Counted from the first letter of the stretch, positions 8,026 through 16,328 are shown. The stretch: 64,000 nucleotides of DNA from Microbispora sp. H11081 (GCF_012999535.1 NZ_JABBWV010000005.1:124001-188000); one strand, 5' to 3'. Notes: a model not told the origin generated them from the sequence alone. Numbers and translations are program-made.

Positions 8026-8652
8026 GTGCGTGCCCGTCCCGTCGCCCCGTCCCTGCTCGTGGAGGAACTCGCCGACCTGATCGCCGGCCGGCCGCGCGAC
8101 GCGTGGGTGCGCGTCGCCGTCGACGGCGCTCCCCCCGCCGAGCCCGGACGGCTGGCCGACGACCTGGTGGAGCCGCTGCGCCTGCGCGGCCGGGACGTCC
8201 TGCGGGTGCCCGCGGCGGGGTTCCTGCGCCCGGCCTCGCTGCGACTGGAGTTCGGCAGGACCGACCCCGACGCGTTCCACGACGAGTGGCTGGACGTGGG
8301 CGGCCTGCGCCGTGAGGTGCTCGGACCGCTGGAGAAGGGCCGTACGGGCCGGGTGCTGCCCTCGCTGTGGGACAGCGTGCGCGACCGGGCCACCCGCGCC
8401 GGCTACGTGACGCTGCGACCGGGCGGTGTGGTGCTGCTCGACGGCGCGCTGCTGCTCGGGCGCGGCCTGCCGTTCGACCTGACCGTCCACCTGTCCATGT
8501 CGGCCGCCGCGCTGGCCCGCCGCACGCCGCCCGAGGAGCGGTGGACGCTGCCCGCCTACGAACGGTACGAGCGCGAGACGGGCCCGGCGCGGGCCGCGGA
8601 CGTGACCGTCCGCGTCGAGGACCCGCGCCACCCCGCGATCATCAGTCTCTAG
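8026..8652 (+). CDS. Uridine kinase-like P-loop NTPase homolog with degenerate Walker A
   Basis: 208 residues from GTG 8026; a stop codon lies two codons upstream in frame and there is no ribosome site, so the transcript may be nearly leaderless. The fold resembles uridine kinase: a central strand VRVAVDG, then DFLRPASLRLEFG-like and VVLLDGALLLG segments. Where the family has GxxGxGKT, this protein has GAPPAEPGRL: both the lysine and the Ser/Thr that bind nucleotide phosphates are gone. FHDEWLDVGGLRREVLGPL matches the actinobacterial uridine-kinase-like family. Catalysis as a kinase is therefore doubtful. Confidence 0.72.
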   Translation: MRARPVAPSLLVEELADLIAGRPRDAWVRVAVDGAPPAEPGRLADDLVEPLRLRGRDVLRVPAAGFLRPASLRLEFGRTDPDAFHDEWLDVGGLRREVLGPLEKGRTGRVLPSLWDSVRDRATRAGYVTLRPGGVVLLDGALLLGRGLPFDLTVHLSMSAAALARRTPPEERWTLPAYERYERETGPARAADVTVRVEDPRHPAIISL

Positions 8653-8710
8653 AGGCCGTGCTCTCTAGAGGCCGTGCTCTCTAGAGGCCGTGCTCTCTAG
8701 AGGCCGTACG
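8647..8710. repeat. Tandem repeat, 16-bp unit x 4, at the convergent gene ends
   Basis: CTCTAGAGGCCGTGCT is repeated exactly at 8647, 8663 and 8679, with a fourth copy at 8695 that ends differently. Each unit carries the palindrome CTCTAGAG, so CTAG gives a TAG stop on both strands. The first copy holds the stop of the rightward gene (8652) and the last that of the leftward gene (8697). The unit is not a multiple of three. Confidence 0.95.
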
Positions 8711-10118
8711 CCTCCAGCAGGCGCAGCCACACCTCGCTGACGGTGGGATACGAGGGCACGGCGTGCCACAGGTCGTCGAGGGTCACCCCCGCCGTGACCG
8801 CGATCGTCGCGGCGTGCAGCAGTTCGGCCGCCCCGGGAGCAACGAAGGTGACGCCGAGCAGCACCCGGCGGCGCTCGTCGACCACCGCCTTGGCCCTGCC
8901 GCGATAGCCGTCGCCGAGCAGGTAGCCGCCCGCCACCTGCTCCATGTCGTACTCCACGGTCCGCACGTCGAAGCCATCCGCGCGGGCCTGCGCCTCCGTG
9001 CGGCCCACCGCGCACACCTGCGGGTCGGTGAAGACCACCTGCGGGGCCCCGGCGCGGTCCGCGCGGTCGCGCATCCCCGGCCGGTCGTCCGCCTCGCCGC
9101 GGGCGCGGGCGGCGACCACGTCCGCGGCCACCCGCGCCTGGTACTTGCCCATGTGCGTGAGGAGCGCGAGGCCGTTGACGTCCCCGATCGCGTAGAGCCA
9201 GCCGTCCGCCACGCCGGTGGCCCGCATGCTCTCGTCCACCTCGATCGGGCCCGTCTCCGGCAGCCCGGCCGTGGCCAGGCCGATGCCGTCGGTGGCGGAC
9301 CGGCGGCCGGCCGCGACCAGGATCTCGTCGGCCGTGATCGTCGCGCCGCTCGCGAGCCGCACCGTGACCTCGCCTCCGGGCTCGGGCCGTTCGACCTTCT
9401 CCGCGCTCTCGTGCAGGCGGACGTCGATCCCCTGCTCGGCCAGCGACCGCTTGACCATCTCCCCCGCGAAGGGCTCCACCCGCCCGAGCAGCTCGCCGCC
9501 CCGGACGAGCATCGTGACCTCGCGGGCGCCGAGCCCGCGCATGGCCTGGGCCATCTCGCACGCGACCACGCCGCCGCCGATCACCACGAGCCGGTCGGGT
9601 ACGGCACGCACACCGGTGACCTCGCGGTTCGTCCACGGCTCCGCCGCGGCGAGACCGGCCACGGGCGGGATCACCGGACGGCTTCCCGTGGCGAGCATGA
9701 CGGCGTGGTTCGCGAGGAGTGTGCGGGTGCCGCCGTCGGCCGTCGCGACCTCCACCCTTCGGGGGCCGGCGAGCCGCCCGGTGCCCCGCACGAGCGTCAC
9801 GCCCGCGGAGTCGAGCCAGCTCGCCTGCCCGGCGTCGTCGTAGTTCGACACCACGGCGTCACGCCGTGCGAGCACCGCGGCGGCGTCGATCGGCCCGCCG
9901 AGCCGCAGCCCGGGGACCCGGCCCACCTCGCCCGCGAGGTCCACCGGCCGCAGGAGCGCCTTGCTCGGCATGCACGCCCAGTAGGAGCACTCCCCTCCCG
10001 CCAGCTCGCTCTCCACGATGGCGGTGCTCAGGCCGGACGCGGCCACCCGCCCCGCGGCGACCTCGCCCGTCGAACCCGCGCCTACCACGATCACATCGAA
10101 AACGTCCACGGGCTCCAC
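8697..10118 (-). CDS. FAD-dependent pyridine nucleotide-disulfide oxidoreductase (LPD/mercuric-reductase-like)
   Basis: 473 residues from GTG 10118, chosen because AGGGGTG lies just upstream and the preceding gene stops 4 bp before; further extension would overlap it. The FAD site VIVVGAGSTGEVAAGR is at the N-terminus, the redox-active disulfide CSYWAC in GGECSYWACMPSKALL (Cys-x4-Cys), and the NAD(P) site VVIGGGVVACEMA. The C-terminal dimer motif reads HAVPSYPTVSE, as in many actinobacterial group I flavoproteins. It may reduce a low-molecular-weight disulfide; the substrate is unproven. It follows the response regulator gene and may be cotranscribed with it. Confidence 0.85.
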   Translation of the reverse strand: MEPVDVFDVIVVGAGSTGEVAAGRVAASGLSTAIVESELAGGECSYWACMPSKALLRPVDLAGEVGRVPGLRLGGPIDAAAVLARRDAVVSNYDDAGQASWLDSAGVTLVRGTGRLAGPRRVEVATADGGTRTLLANHAVMLATGSRPVIPPVAGLAAAEPWTNREVTGVRAVPDRLVVIGGGVVACEMAQAMRGLGAREVTMLVRGGELLGRVEPFAGEMVKRSLAEQGIDVRLHESAEKVERPEPGGEVTVRLASGATITADEILVAAGRRSATDGIGLATAGLPETGPIEVDESMRATGVADGWLYAIGDVNGLALLTHMGKYQARVAADVVAARARGEADDRPGMRDRADRAGAPQVVFTDPQVCAVGRTEAQARADGFDVRTVEYDMEQVAGGYLLGDGYRGRAKAVVDERRRVLLGVTFVAPGAAELLHAATIAVTAGVTLDDLWHAVPSYPTVSEVWLRLLEAYGL

Positions 10119-10122
10119 ACTG

Positions 10123-10860
10123 TCACCCCTGCGGCCGTGAGGTGGAGACCAGGCCGCCCTCATAGGCGGCGATGACCAGCTGTGCCCGATCGCGTGCGCC
10201 GAGTTTGGCGAGCACGTGGCCGATGTGGGTCTTCACGGTGGCCGTGCTGACGTGCAGGTTCGCGGCGATCTCCAGGTTGGACAGGCCGCGCGCGACGAGC
10301 GTGAGCACCTCCCGCTCGCGGCCGGTCAGCCCGTCCAGCGCTCCCGTGGCGCGGTCGGGGCTCGTGGCCGGGTCACGGGCGAACTGTGCCGACCGGGCAA
10401 ACTGTGTCGACCGGGCGAACTGTGTCGACTGGGCAAACTGGGCGATCAGCCGCCGCGTCACGCTCGGCGCCAGCAGACCCTCCCCCTCGGCTATGACGCG
10501 GATCGCGGCCAGCAGGTCGGCGGGCGGGGTGTTCTTCAGCATGAACCCGCTCGCCCCGGCCCGCAGCCCCGCGTAGACGTACTCGTCGAGGTCGAACGTG
10601 GTGAGGATCAGCACCCTGACGCCGAGGGGTTCCGCGCAGATGCGCCGGGTCGCCTCGATGCCGTCCATGCCCGGCATCCGCACGTCCATCAGCACGACGT
10701 CGGGGCGCTCGGCGCGGGCCAGTTCGACGGCCCGCGCCCCGGTGCCCGCCTCGCCGACCGCCACCAGTCCCGGCGTGCTGTCGACCAGCAGGCGCAGGCT
10801 GCCGCGCAGCAGTTCCTGGTCGTCGGCGAGCAACACCCGGATCGGAGCCGGATCGTTCAC
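10123..10860 (-). CDS. NarL/FixJ-type response regulator with repeat-expanded linker
   Basis: 245 residues. The receiver domain (about 8-125) has the acidic pair DD, the phospho-acceptor Asp in VVLMDVRMPGMDG, and the conserved Lys in FMLKNTPP. A LuxR-type helix-turn-helix follows at about 175-235 (LTGREREVLTLVARGLSNLEIA). Between them sits an unusual run of six-residue repeats, QFARST-like, four copies. GTG 10860 overlaps the stop of the sensor kinase gene by 4 bp, so the two are translationally coupled. Likely targets are the divergent ABC transporter genes. Confidence 0.93.
   Translation of the reverse strand: MNDPAPIRVLLADDQELLRGSLRLLVDSTPGLVAVGEAGTGARAVELARAERPDVVLMDVRMPGMDGIEATRRICAEPLGVRVLILTTFDLDEYVYAGLRAGASGFMLKNTPPADLLAAIRVIAEGEGLLAPSVTRRLIAQFAQSTQFARSTQFARSAQFARDPATSPDRATGALDGLTGREREVLTLVARGLSNLEIAANLHVSTATVKTHIGHVLAKLGARDRAQLVIAAYEGGLVSTSRPQG
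10377..10446. repeat. In-frame tandem repeat, 18-bp unit x about 4, in the response regulator gene
   Basis: Units start at 10377, 10395 and 10413, with a diverging fourth at 10431; each reads GGGC(G/A)AACTGTG(C/T)CGAC(C/T). On the coding strand they encode repeated QFARS(T/A) hexapeptides in the linker between receiver and DNA-binding domain. The unit keeps the reading frame. Confidence 0.93.
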
Positions 10861-12077
10861 ATCCCCTCCCCTCGCAGCGGCAGGAGTGCGCGCACCCGGA
10901 ACCCGCCGCCGGGCAGCGGGCCGGCCGCGAAGTCCCCGCCGTACGCCGTGACGCGCTCGCGCATGCCGATCAGGCCGTGTCCGATCACGCCCTGCCCGTT
11001 CCCCCCGTGCCCGTTCCCCCCGTGCCCGTTCACCCCGTGCCCGGCTGGGCCGGGGGGCAGGACCCGGCGCCCCGGTCCGTCATCGGTCACCTCGACGCAC
11101 AACCGTCCCCCCTCGTCGTCCACCCGGACCCGGCAGCGGGCCGGGGCGGCGTGCCTGACCACGTTCGTGACGGCCTCCTGGACGATCCGGTAGACCGCGA
11201 GTTCCAGCACCTCGGGCAGGCCGTCCGCCACCCGCAGGTCCAGCTCCACCCGCACGCCCGCGGACGCGGCCCGCTCGGCGACGTACGGCAGCGCCGCGAG
11301 GCCCGGCACGGGAGACAGTCCCTCCGGCTCAGCGCCGGGAGCGGTGCGCAGGACGCCGAGCAGATGCCGCATCTCGGTCAGCGCCTGCCTGCTCGTGCTC
11401 TCGATGACCCGCAACGCCTCCAGCGCCTCCTCCGGCCGCCGGTCGGCCACGTGCGCCGCGACCCCGGCCTTCACCCCGATGAGGCTGAGCGTGTGGGAGA
11501 CCACGTCGTGCATCTCCCTCGCGATGCGCAGCCGCTCCTCGGTGACGGCGTGCTGGGCGGCCTGCTCGGCCCGGCGGGCCGCGTACGCCCGGCGCTCCCG
11601 CACCGCCCTGCCGATCGTCCAGGCGCCGCCCAGCGCGAGCGCGGCCAGCACGGCGGTCTCCGTGATGCGCCTGACCTCGGTCTCGGCCGACACCCCGCCG
11701 ACCGCCGCGAACAGCAGTGCCCCCGCGGTCAGCACGCCGATCACCCCCGTCGGTTCCCACCGGCGCCGCCGCGTCGAGAGCGCGACCGGATACAGCGCGT
11801 ACGCCGCGGCGGCCAGCGGCTCCCGCGTGACGCCGAGCATCATGGCCGCCACGGACGCGGCCATGACGACGCAGAACACCGGCAGCGGCCACCGCCGCCT
11901 CGCCGCGAGCGGCAGCGTCATCGCGGCGACGAGGGCCAGGCCCACCGGGCCGTACCTGCCCGCGGGACCGACGACCAGCACGAACGCGTAGCCCAGCCCG
12001 GCCAGCGCGTCGAGCGCGACCAGTTCCCGGGTGCGCAGCGGCCGGGGGAACAACGGCCGCACGTCCGGATCGTCCAC
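10857..12077 (-). CDS. Sensor histidine kinase (HisKA_3 type) with Gly/His/Asn repeat insert in the ATP lid
   Basis: 406 residues from GTG 12077. Residues about 20-165 contain several membrane segments. The phosphorylated His is in AREMHDVVSHTL, followed by the HisKA_3 helix and the HATPase domain with N-box VQEAVTNVVRHA and D-box VTDDGPG. Between the D-box and GHGLIGMRERV, the normal lid is lengthened by GHGGNGHGGNG-type repeats. It is the NarL-type partner of the gene at 10123-10860 and lies divergently from an ABC transporter, an arrangement common for drug- or lipid-responsive systems. Confidence 0.92.
   Translation of the reverse strand: MDDPDVRPLFPRPLRTRELVALDALAGLGYAFVLVVGPAGRYGPVGLALVAAMTLPLAARRRWPLPVFCVVMAASVAAMMLGVTREPLAAAAYALYPVALSTRRRRWEPTGVIGVLTAGALLFAAVGGVSAETEVRRITETAVLAALALGGAWTIGRAVRERRAYAARRAEQAAQHAVTEERLRIAREMHDVVSHTLSLIGVKAGVAAHVADRRPEEALEALRVIESTSRQALTEMRHLLGVLRTAPGAEPEGLSPVPGLAALPYVAERAASAGVRVELDLRVADGLPEVLELAVYRIVQEAVTNVVRHAAPARCRVRVDDEGGRLCVEVTDDGPGRRVLPPGPAGHGVNGHGGNGHGGNGQGVIGHGLIGMRERVTAYGGDFAAGPLPGGGFRVRALLPLRGEGM
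10995..11039. repeat. In-frame tandem repeat, 15-bp unit x 3, in the sensor kinase gene
   Basis: CCCGTTCCCCCCGTG occurs at 10995 and 11010 and, with one change, at 11025; degenerate copies flank it. On the coding strand the units encode N-G-H-G-G pentapeptides inside the ATP-lid loop of the kinase domain. Confidence 0.93.
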
Positions 12078-12208
12078 GCCCTCACGCTAGCCGTACGCGT
12101 GCGTGCTCACCTCCTTCCCCGGTCTGTCATGCCATGGTCTGAGACACGGCCCGCGGATCGCCCGCCGCTCCGACGCGGGAGGCGGGGGTTCCGCGAGACC
12201 GTCGGTGC

Positions 12209-13093
12209 ATGATCGAAGTCAGAGAGCTGACCAAGCGCTTCGGGCGCACGGTCGCCGTGGACGGGCTGACGTTCCACGTGAAACCAGGCCGGGTCACCGG
12301 GTTTCTCGGGCCGAACGGCGCGGGCAAGTCCACGACCCTGCGGATGATCCTGGGCCTGGACCGCCCGGCGAGCGGCGAGGCGCTGGTGGGCGGCCGCCGC
12401 TACGACCGCCTCCGGCATCCGATGCGGGAGGTGGGGGTGCTCCTGGACGCCGGCGCCGTCCAGGGCGGCCGCACGCCCCTGGGGCACCTGAGCTGGATGG
12501 CCCGCGCCGGCGGCGTCGGCAGGGACCGGGTCGTGACCGTCATCGAGCAGGTGGGCCTGGCCGGGGTGGCGCGCAAGCGGATCCGCGGCTTCTCGCTCGG
12601 CATGCGTCAGCGCCTGGGGATCGCCGCCGCGCTGCTCGGCGACCCCGGGGTGCTGCTGCTGGACGAGCCGGTCAACGGCCTCGACCCGGACGGCGTGCGC
12701 TGGATCCGCGAACTGCTCCGCGAGTTCGCCGCGGAGGGGCATACGGTGCTCCTGTCGAGCCACCTGATGAGCGAGATGGAGCTCACCGCCGACCATCTGG
12801 TCGTCATCGGACGCGGGCGCCTGATCACGGACGCCTCCATGCGGGAGCTGACCGCCGTGCGGGACGTTTTCGTCCGCAGCAGCCGCGCCGCCGACCTCGC
12901 CACGGCGCTGTCGGCCGCGGGCGGGACCGTCGCGGCGGAGGACGGCGGCGGCCTGTCCGTGCGCGGCCTCGACCCGGCGGAGATCGGCGACCTCGCCGCC
13001 CGGCAGGCGATCCCGCTCCACGAGGTCACCCCGCGCGGCGCCTCCCTGGAGGAGACCTACCTGCGGCTCACGGCGCGGGAGGCGGACCGGTGA
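12209..13093 (+). CDS. ABC transporter ATP-binding protein (DrrA/CcmA-like exporter)
   Basis: 294 residues from ATG 12209. The nucleotide-binding domain is complete: Walker A GPNGAGKSTT near residue 33, signature FSLGMRQRLGIAAALL near 130, Walker B VLLLDEP with GLDPDG, and H-loop LLSSHLMSEME. The C-terminal 80 residues form the extension seen in drug and lantibiotic exporters. GTG of the next gene overlaps its stop by 4 bp. The divergent two-component system 130 bp away probably regulates it. Confidence 0.93.
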   Translation: MIEVRELTKRFGRTVAVDGLTFHVKPGRVTGFLGPNGAGKSTTLRMILGLDRPASGEALVGGRRYDRLRHPMREVGVLLDAGAVQGGRTPLGHLSWMARAGGVGRDRVVTVIEQVGLAGVARKRIRGFSLGMRQRLGIAAALLGDPGVLLLDEPVNGLDPDGVRWIRELLREFAAEGHTVLLSSHLMSEMELTADHLVVIGRGRLITDASMRELTAVRDVFVRSSRAADLATALSAAGGTVAAEDGGGLSVRGLDPAEIGDLAARQAIPLHEVTPRGASLEETYLRLTAREADR

Positions 13094-13872
13094 TCGACGC
13101 TCTCGCCGCCGAATGGCTCAAGCTCCGCACTCTCCGGTCCACCTCCGTGGTCCTCGCCGTCGTCGCCGTCGTCGTCGCTCTCATGGCCTTGCTGGCCTGG
13201 TGGAGCGCCAACCTGTGGGACGGCCTGTCGCCCGGCGATCGCGACCACCTCGTGGTGTCACCGCTGCCCGACGTGACGCACATGCTCGCCTCGCTGTGCC
13301 TGGCCGTGCTGGGCGTCCTCGCCTTCTCCGGTGAACAGGGCACCGGCATGATCCGCACGACCTTCACCGTGCTGCCGTCGCGTGGACGGGTGCTCGCCGC
13401 GAAGGCGGGCGTCGTCGCGGCCGTCGCCGCCTGCACGGGGCTCACGGCCGTGCTCGCGACGTACGCCGCCGGGCGGCTCCTCATCGGCGACCGGCCCATC
13501 CGCGGGCAGTCGGCCGAGGTGCTGAGCCGGCAACTCCCGCACTTCCTGGCGATGAGCCTGTCCATCACGATGTTCGCGCTCCTCGGGCTGTGCCTGGCCG
13601 TGATCACACGGTCCGCCGTCGCCGCCATCGCCACCCTGGTGGCGGTCTGGTACGTGCTCCCGATCGTCGGCTACAACCTTCCGGCGCCCTGGGGCGACCG
13701 CGTCGGCTCGATCCTGCCCGGCGCCCTGGCGGACCAGCTGGCCGGCACCGGCAACCCCGATGCGGTCACCGTCGCTTTGCTGCCGCCGCTCGCCGCACTC
13801 GCGGTCATGGCCGCGTACGTGGCCGTGCCGTACGGGGTGGCGGCCGTCCTGCTGGCCCGCAGAGACCCCTGA
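13090..13872 (+). CDS. ABC-2 type transporter permease
   Basis: The start is GTG 13090, overlapping the ATPase stop (GTGA) with GGAGG upstream; this gives 260 residues. The sequence begins VIDALAAEWLKLRTLRSTSV, a typical ABC-2 permease N-terminus, followed by about six hydrophobic segments. AFSGEQGTGMIRTTFTVLPS is the conserved loop of exporters that act with DrrA-type ATPases. It should form the membrane part of a homodimeric or heterodimeric exporter with the preceding gene; the substrate is unknown. Confidence 0.9.
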   Translation: MIDALAAEWLKLRTLRSTSVVLAVVAVVVALMALLAWWSANLWDGLSPGDRDHLVVSPLPDVTHMLASLCLAVLGVLAFSGEQGTGMIRTTFTVLPSRGRVLAAKAGVVAAVAACTGLTAVLATYAAGRLLIGDRPIRGQSAEVLSRQLPHFLAMSLSITMFALLGLCLAVITRSAVAAIATLVAVWYVLPIVGYNLPAPWGDRVGSILPGALADQLAGTGNPDAVTVALLPPLAALAVMAAYVAVPYGVAAVLLARRDP

Positions 13873-13876
13873 CGAC

Positions 13877-14857
13877 TCAGGTCGTGACCCGCGACGCGCA
13901 GGCCGTGTCGCCGGCCGCGGCCACCGGGGCCGCGGCGGGCGCGGCCTCCGGCTTCCCGTCCAGGGCCACCTTGGCCGTGAGCGAGAGGGTCAGGGGCAGG
14001 GTGAGAGCGGGTGCGCAGGTGGAAGCGGGAGCGCACGCCGCGGGCGCCACGACGGGCTTCACGACGGGCTGCACGACGGGCTGCACGGCCGCCTTCACGA
14101 CGGGCTTGACGACCGGCGCGGCCGCGGGCTTCACGACCGGCTGCACAGCCGTCTTCACCACCGGCTGCGGTGCCGTCTTGACGACCGGCTTCGCCACCGG
14201 CTGCACGGCCGCCTTCACGACCGGCTGCGCCGCCGCGGCCGTGGTCGGCGCCGGCGCGGCGGAGGGCTGCTGGACGGGCGCCGCCTGGACCACCTGGGGC
14301 CTGGGCTCGGGCGCTGCGTCCGGCTTCTTCTCCTCCGCCTTCTTCTCTTCCGGCTTCTTCTCTTCCCGCTTCTTCTTGAGGTCCGCGTCGAGGTCGAGGT
14401 CGCGCTTCGTCACCCGGGGCGCCACCTGCGTCGCGCTGTCCGTCTCCGGCCCCGCGTCGAGGATCTCGACCGACTCGGGCTGGTTGTGCGCCTGGCCCAG
14501 CGACTGCTGCTCGCCGTACGTCACCGCGGCCGTGCCGTCGTTCTGCCAGTTGTACGGCAGCGCGACCGACTGCGACTCGTCCTTCTGGAACGGGGTGAGG
14601 ATCAGCGTGAGGTCACGCATCAGGAACTGCTTCTGGCGCTGCCCCTGCCGCAGCTTCTGCCAGTGCTTGTTCCGGTTCTTCTGGTGGTTTCGCTGGTGCC
14701 CGCGAGCGTGATGACCCGCCCGCGCCGACCCATGGTTGTCCGACCTCGCGACGGCCGCCGCCGGTGACGCGACGAGAGGAGCGCTCACGATCACGGCGCC
14801 CCCGGCGAGGACGGCGCCAATCGCGAGCATTCCGGCGACGCTCGTGTTTTTTGCCAT
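13877..14857 (-). CDS. Secreted protein with PVVK-type repeat stalk, function unknown
   Basis: 326 residues from ATG 14857, with GGGGGAGAA upstream. Residues about 7-38 are an export signal (hydrophobic VAGMLAIGAVLAGGAVIVSA, then AxA sites). A basic stretch rich in H, Q, N and K follows, then a globular-looking segment around LTLILTPFQKDESQSVALPY. Next come a charged EEKKPEEKK region and about 65 residues of repeats of the form (A/P)VQPVVK(P/T/A) near residues 207-271. The end has three Cys (CAPASTC and TACAS). I recognise no family. The repeats suggest an extended wall-spanning stalk. It lies 4 bp from the convergent permease gene. Confidence 0.75.
   Translation of the reverse strand: MAKNTSVAGMLAIGAVLAGGAVIVSAPLVASPAAAVARSDNHGSARAGHHARGHQRNHQKNRNKHWQKLRQGQRQKQFLMRDLTLILTPFQKDESQSVALPYNWQNDGTAAVTYGEQQSLGQAHNQPESVEILDAGPETDSATQVAPRVTKRDLDLDADLKKKREEKKPEEKKAEEKKPDAAPEPRPQVVQAAPVQQPSAAPAPTTAAAAQPVVKAAVQPVAKPVVKTAPQPVVKTAVQPVVKPAAAPVVKPVVKAAVQPVVQPVVKPVVAPAACAPASTCAPALTLPLTLSLTAKVALDGKPEAAPAAAPVAAAGDTACASRVTT
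14040..14235. repeat. Degenerate coding repeats of the PVVK stalk
   Basis: About ten imperfect copies of a roughly 18-27-bp element coding for (V/A)QPVVK and PVVKxA heptad-like units, for example around CTTCACGACCGG and CTTCACGACGGG. Spacing varies but stays in frame. Confidence 0.8.
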
Positions 14858-15068
14858 TTCGTTCTCCCCCTGCAGAAATCGCAGAACAACCACCTTGCTT
14901 TCCGATCTCGGGGTTTCCGCGCCGATCACCCAACAAACGGACTAAGGCCGTTTTTTCCCTTCCCCTGCGCTTTGTTGGGACCGTAACGCGTTTATATGTC
15001 CGCTTTCTGCGTGAAATGTCACCTCATCGCCCACGTGAGGCCTGGACCCCTCCGGGTACGGCTCAGGC

Positions 15069-15785
15069 ATGACCTCTGCGCGTGACGAACTGGCGGGGCT
15101 CGACCCCTTCGACATCTTCGACACCGAGGCGGCACGGCTGGACCGCTTCTTCTCCTCCCTCGACGACGACGGCTGGAACCGCCCGTCCCGGTGCGACGGC
15201 TGGACCGTGCGCGACGTGCTCGCGCACCTGGCCGGCGAGGAGTCGTACAACCACGCGTGCCTGGACGACGACATCGACGGGTTCTTCGAACTGCTCGAAC
15301 ACGAGGGCGTGCGCGGCGGCTTCGACGGCTTCAACGAATGGTGCGTGCGCAAGAGGCACGGCCTGCCGGTGGATCGGGTGCTCGACGAGTGGCGGACCAA
15401 GAACGCGGAGACCCGCGCGCGGATGCGCGCGCTCGGCCGCGACGGCACGCTCCACACGTCGGCCGGTCCCTACCCGGCGGGTCTGCAGGCCTTCCACTAC
15501 GACTCGGAGTACGCCACGCACGCCGACGACGTCGGGGCGCCGGTGACACGGGAGGAGACCGGCGACCGCCTCGACTGGCGGGCCCGCGTCGGCCTGTTCG
15601 CGCTGGAGGAGCAGGGGACCACGGTGCGGGTCGACCGCGCCTGCGGTCAGTTCCAGGCCCAGTTGGACGACGGCCTCACCGCCGGCCTCTCCCCCGAGGA
15701 CTTCGTCACGGCGACCGTCGGCAGGCTGCCCGCCGGGCATCCTCTCGACGCCCGCGTCCGCTCCGCCCTGCGCTGCCTCGCCTGA
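15069..15785 (+). CDS. Maleylpyruvate isomerase-family mycothiol-dependent enzyme (MDMPI/DinB-like)
   Basis: 238 residues from ATG 15069. The N-terminal half has the family pattern: WNRPSRCDGWTVRDVLAHLAG near residues 37-57, typical of the MDMPI_N four-helix DinB-like domain, with a histidine that helps bind metal. A second His-containing segment, LQAFHYDSEYATHADD, is near residue 145. Members use mycothiol to isomerise or conjugate substrates; the substrate here is unknown. A strong hairpin terminator lies 28 bp downstream. Confidence 0.82.
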   Translation: MTSARDELAGLDPFDIFDTEAARLDRFFSSLDDDGWNRPSRCDGWTVRDVLAHLAGEESYNHACLDDDIDGFFELLEHEGVRGGFDGFNEWCVRKRHGLPVDRVLDEWRTKNAETRARMRALGRDGTLHTSAGPYPAGLQAFHYDSEYATHADDVGAPVTREETGDRLDWRARVGLFALEEQGTTVRVDRACGQFQAQLDDGLTAGLSPEDFVTATVGRLPAGHPLDARVRSALRCLA

Positions 15786-15813
15786 ACGCCGCCTGGCCCT
15801 CCACACGCGAAAC

Positions 15814-15843
15814 ACGCCGGGCTCCCTCGCGGGAGCCCGGCGT
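15814..15843. terminator. Strong hairpin terminator
   Basis: ACGCCGGGCTCCC-TCGC-GGGAGCCCGGCGT forms a perfect 13-bp stem with a 4-base loop just after the MDMPI gene. There is no T-tract, as is common in actinomycetes. Confidence 0.85.
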
Positions 15844-16328
15844 GCGGATCATAAGGGGTCGGAACGTGCCTTGGGCACCGGTGGTAATAAGACCTTCGTC
15901 TCCCGCCGCGGCGGCACGGCCGCCCGCGACGGGACGCGCCAGGAGGCGGGCCGTACGGGCCGGGTCGTGCGGACGGTGACGACGGCGACAACGGTGACAA
16001 CGGCGACGGCGGCCGGTGCGGCGCGGTGCCGGACACTCGTCCCGCCGGAAACCCGGCACCGGTACGACGGACTGACCGGGCGGCGACGGCCGGGCGGCCG
16101 GGTGGACCCCCCGGGCCGGCGGTGGACAGCGGCGCGCCGGCGCGCCGGATATGGAATGCGTGTCGATAAACGCCTCATGCGAATTCCCCGAAAGAAAATG
16201 CGGCCAGGACAGGCCGGTTTGCCCGGGGGGATCCAGACGTGCGGCGGCCCGTCAACGATGCACCGGGATCGGGCCCAAATCAATCAGGCGCGCCAGAGAG
16301 AACGCATTCCGCCCGATTAGACAGGAGA
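15844..16328. other. 485-bp region without a convincing gene
   Basis: Several ORFs cross the region on both strands, but none has coherent codon bias or recognisable motifs. It contains a low-complexity GACGGCGACAACGGTGACA-like stretch (15972-16010) and tandem GGCGCGCC palindromes near 16131-16146. I see no RNA gene. Confidence 0.4.

Noticed and set aside
8647-8710. The CTCTAGAG repeats as a CRISPR array
   Set aside because: Units are contiguous, with no spacers, and only 16 bp long; no cas genes are present.
16131-16146. Tandem GGCGCGCC palindromes as a replication or partition site
   Set aside because: Such runs occur by chance in DNA of this GC content and no associated genes or further copies are nearby.
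15871-16320. Open frames on both strands in the 15.8-16.3 kb gap
   Set aside because: No coherent codon bias or motif; one frame is mostly a simple T/V repeat from low-complexity DNA.
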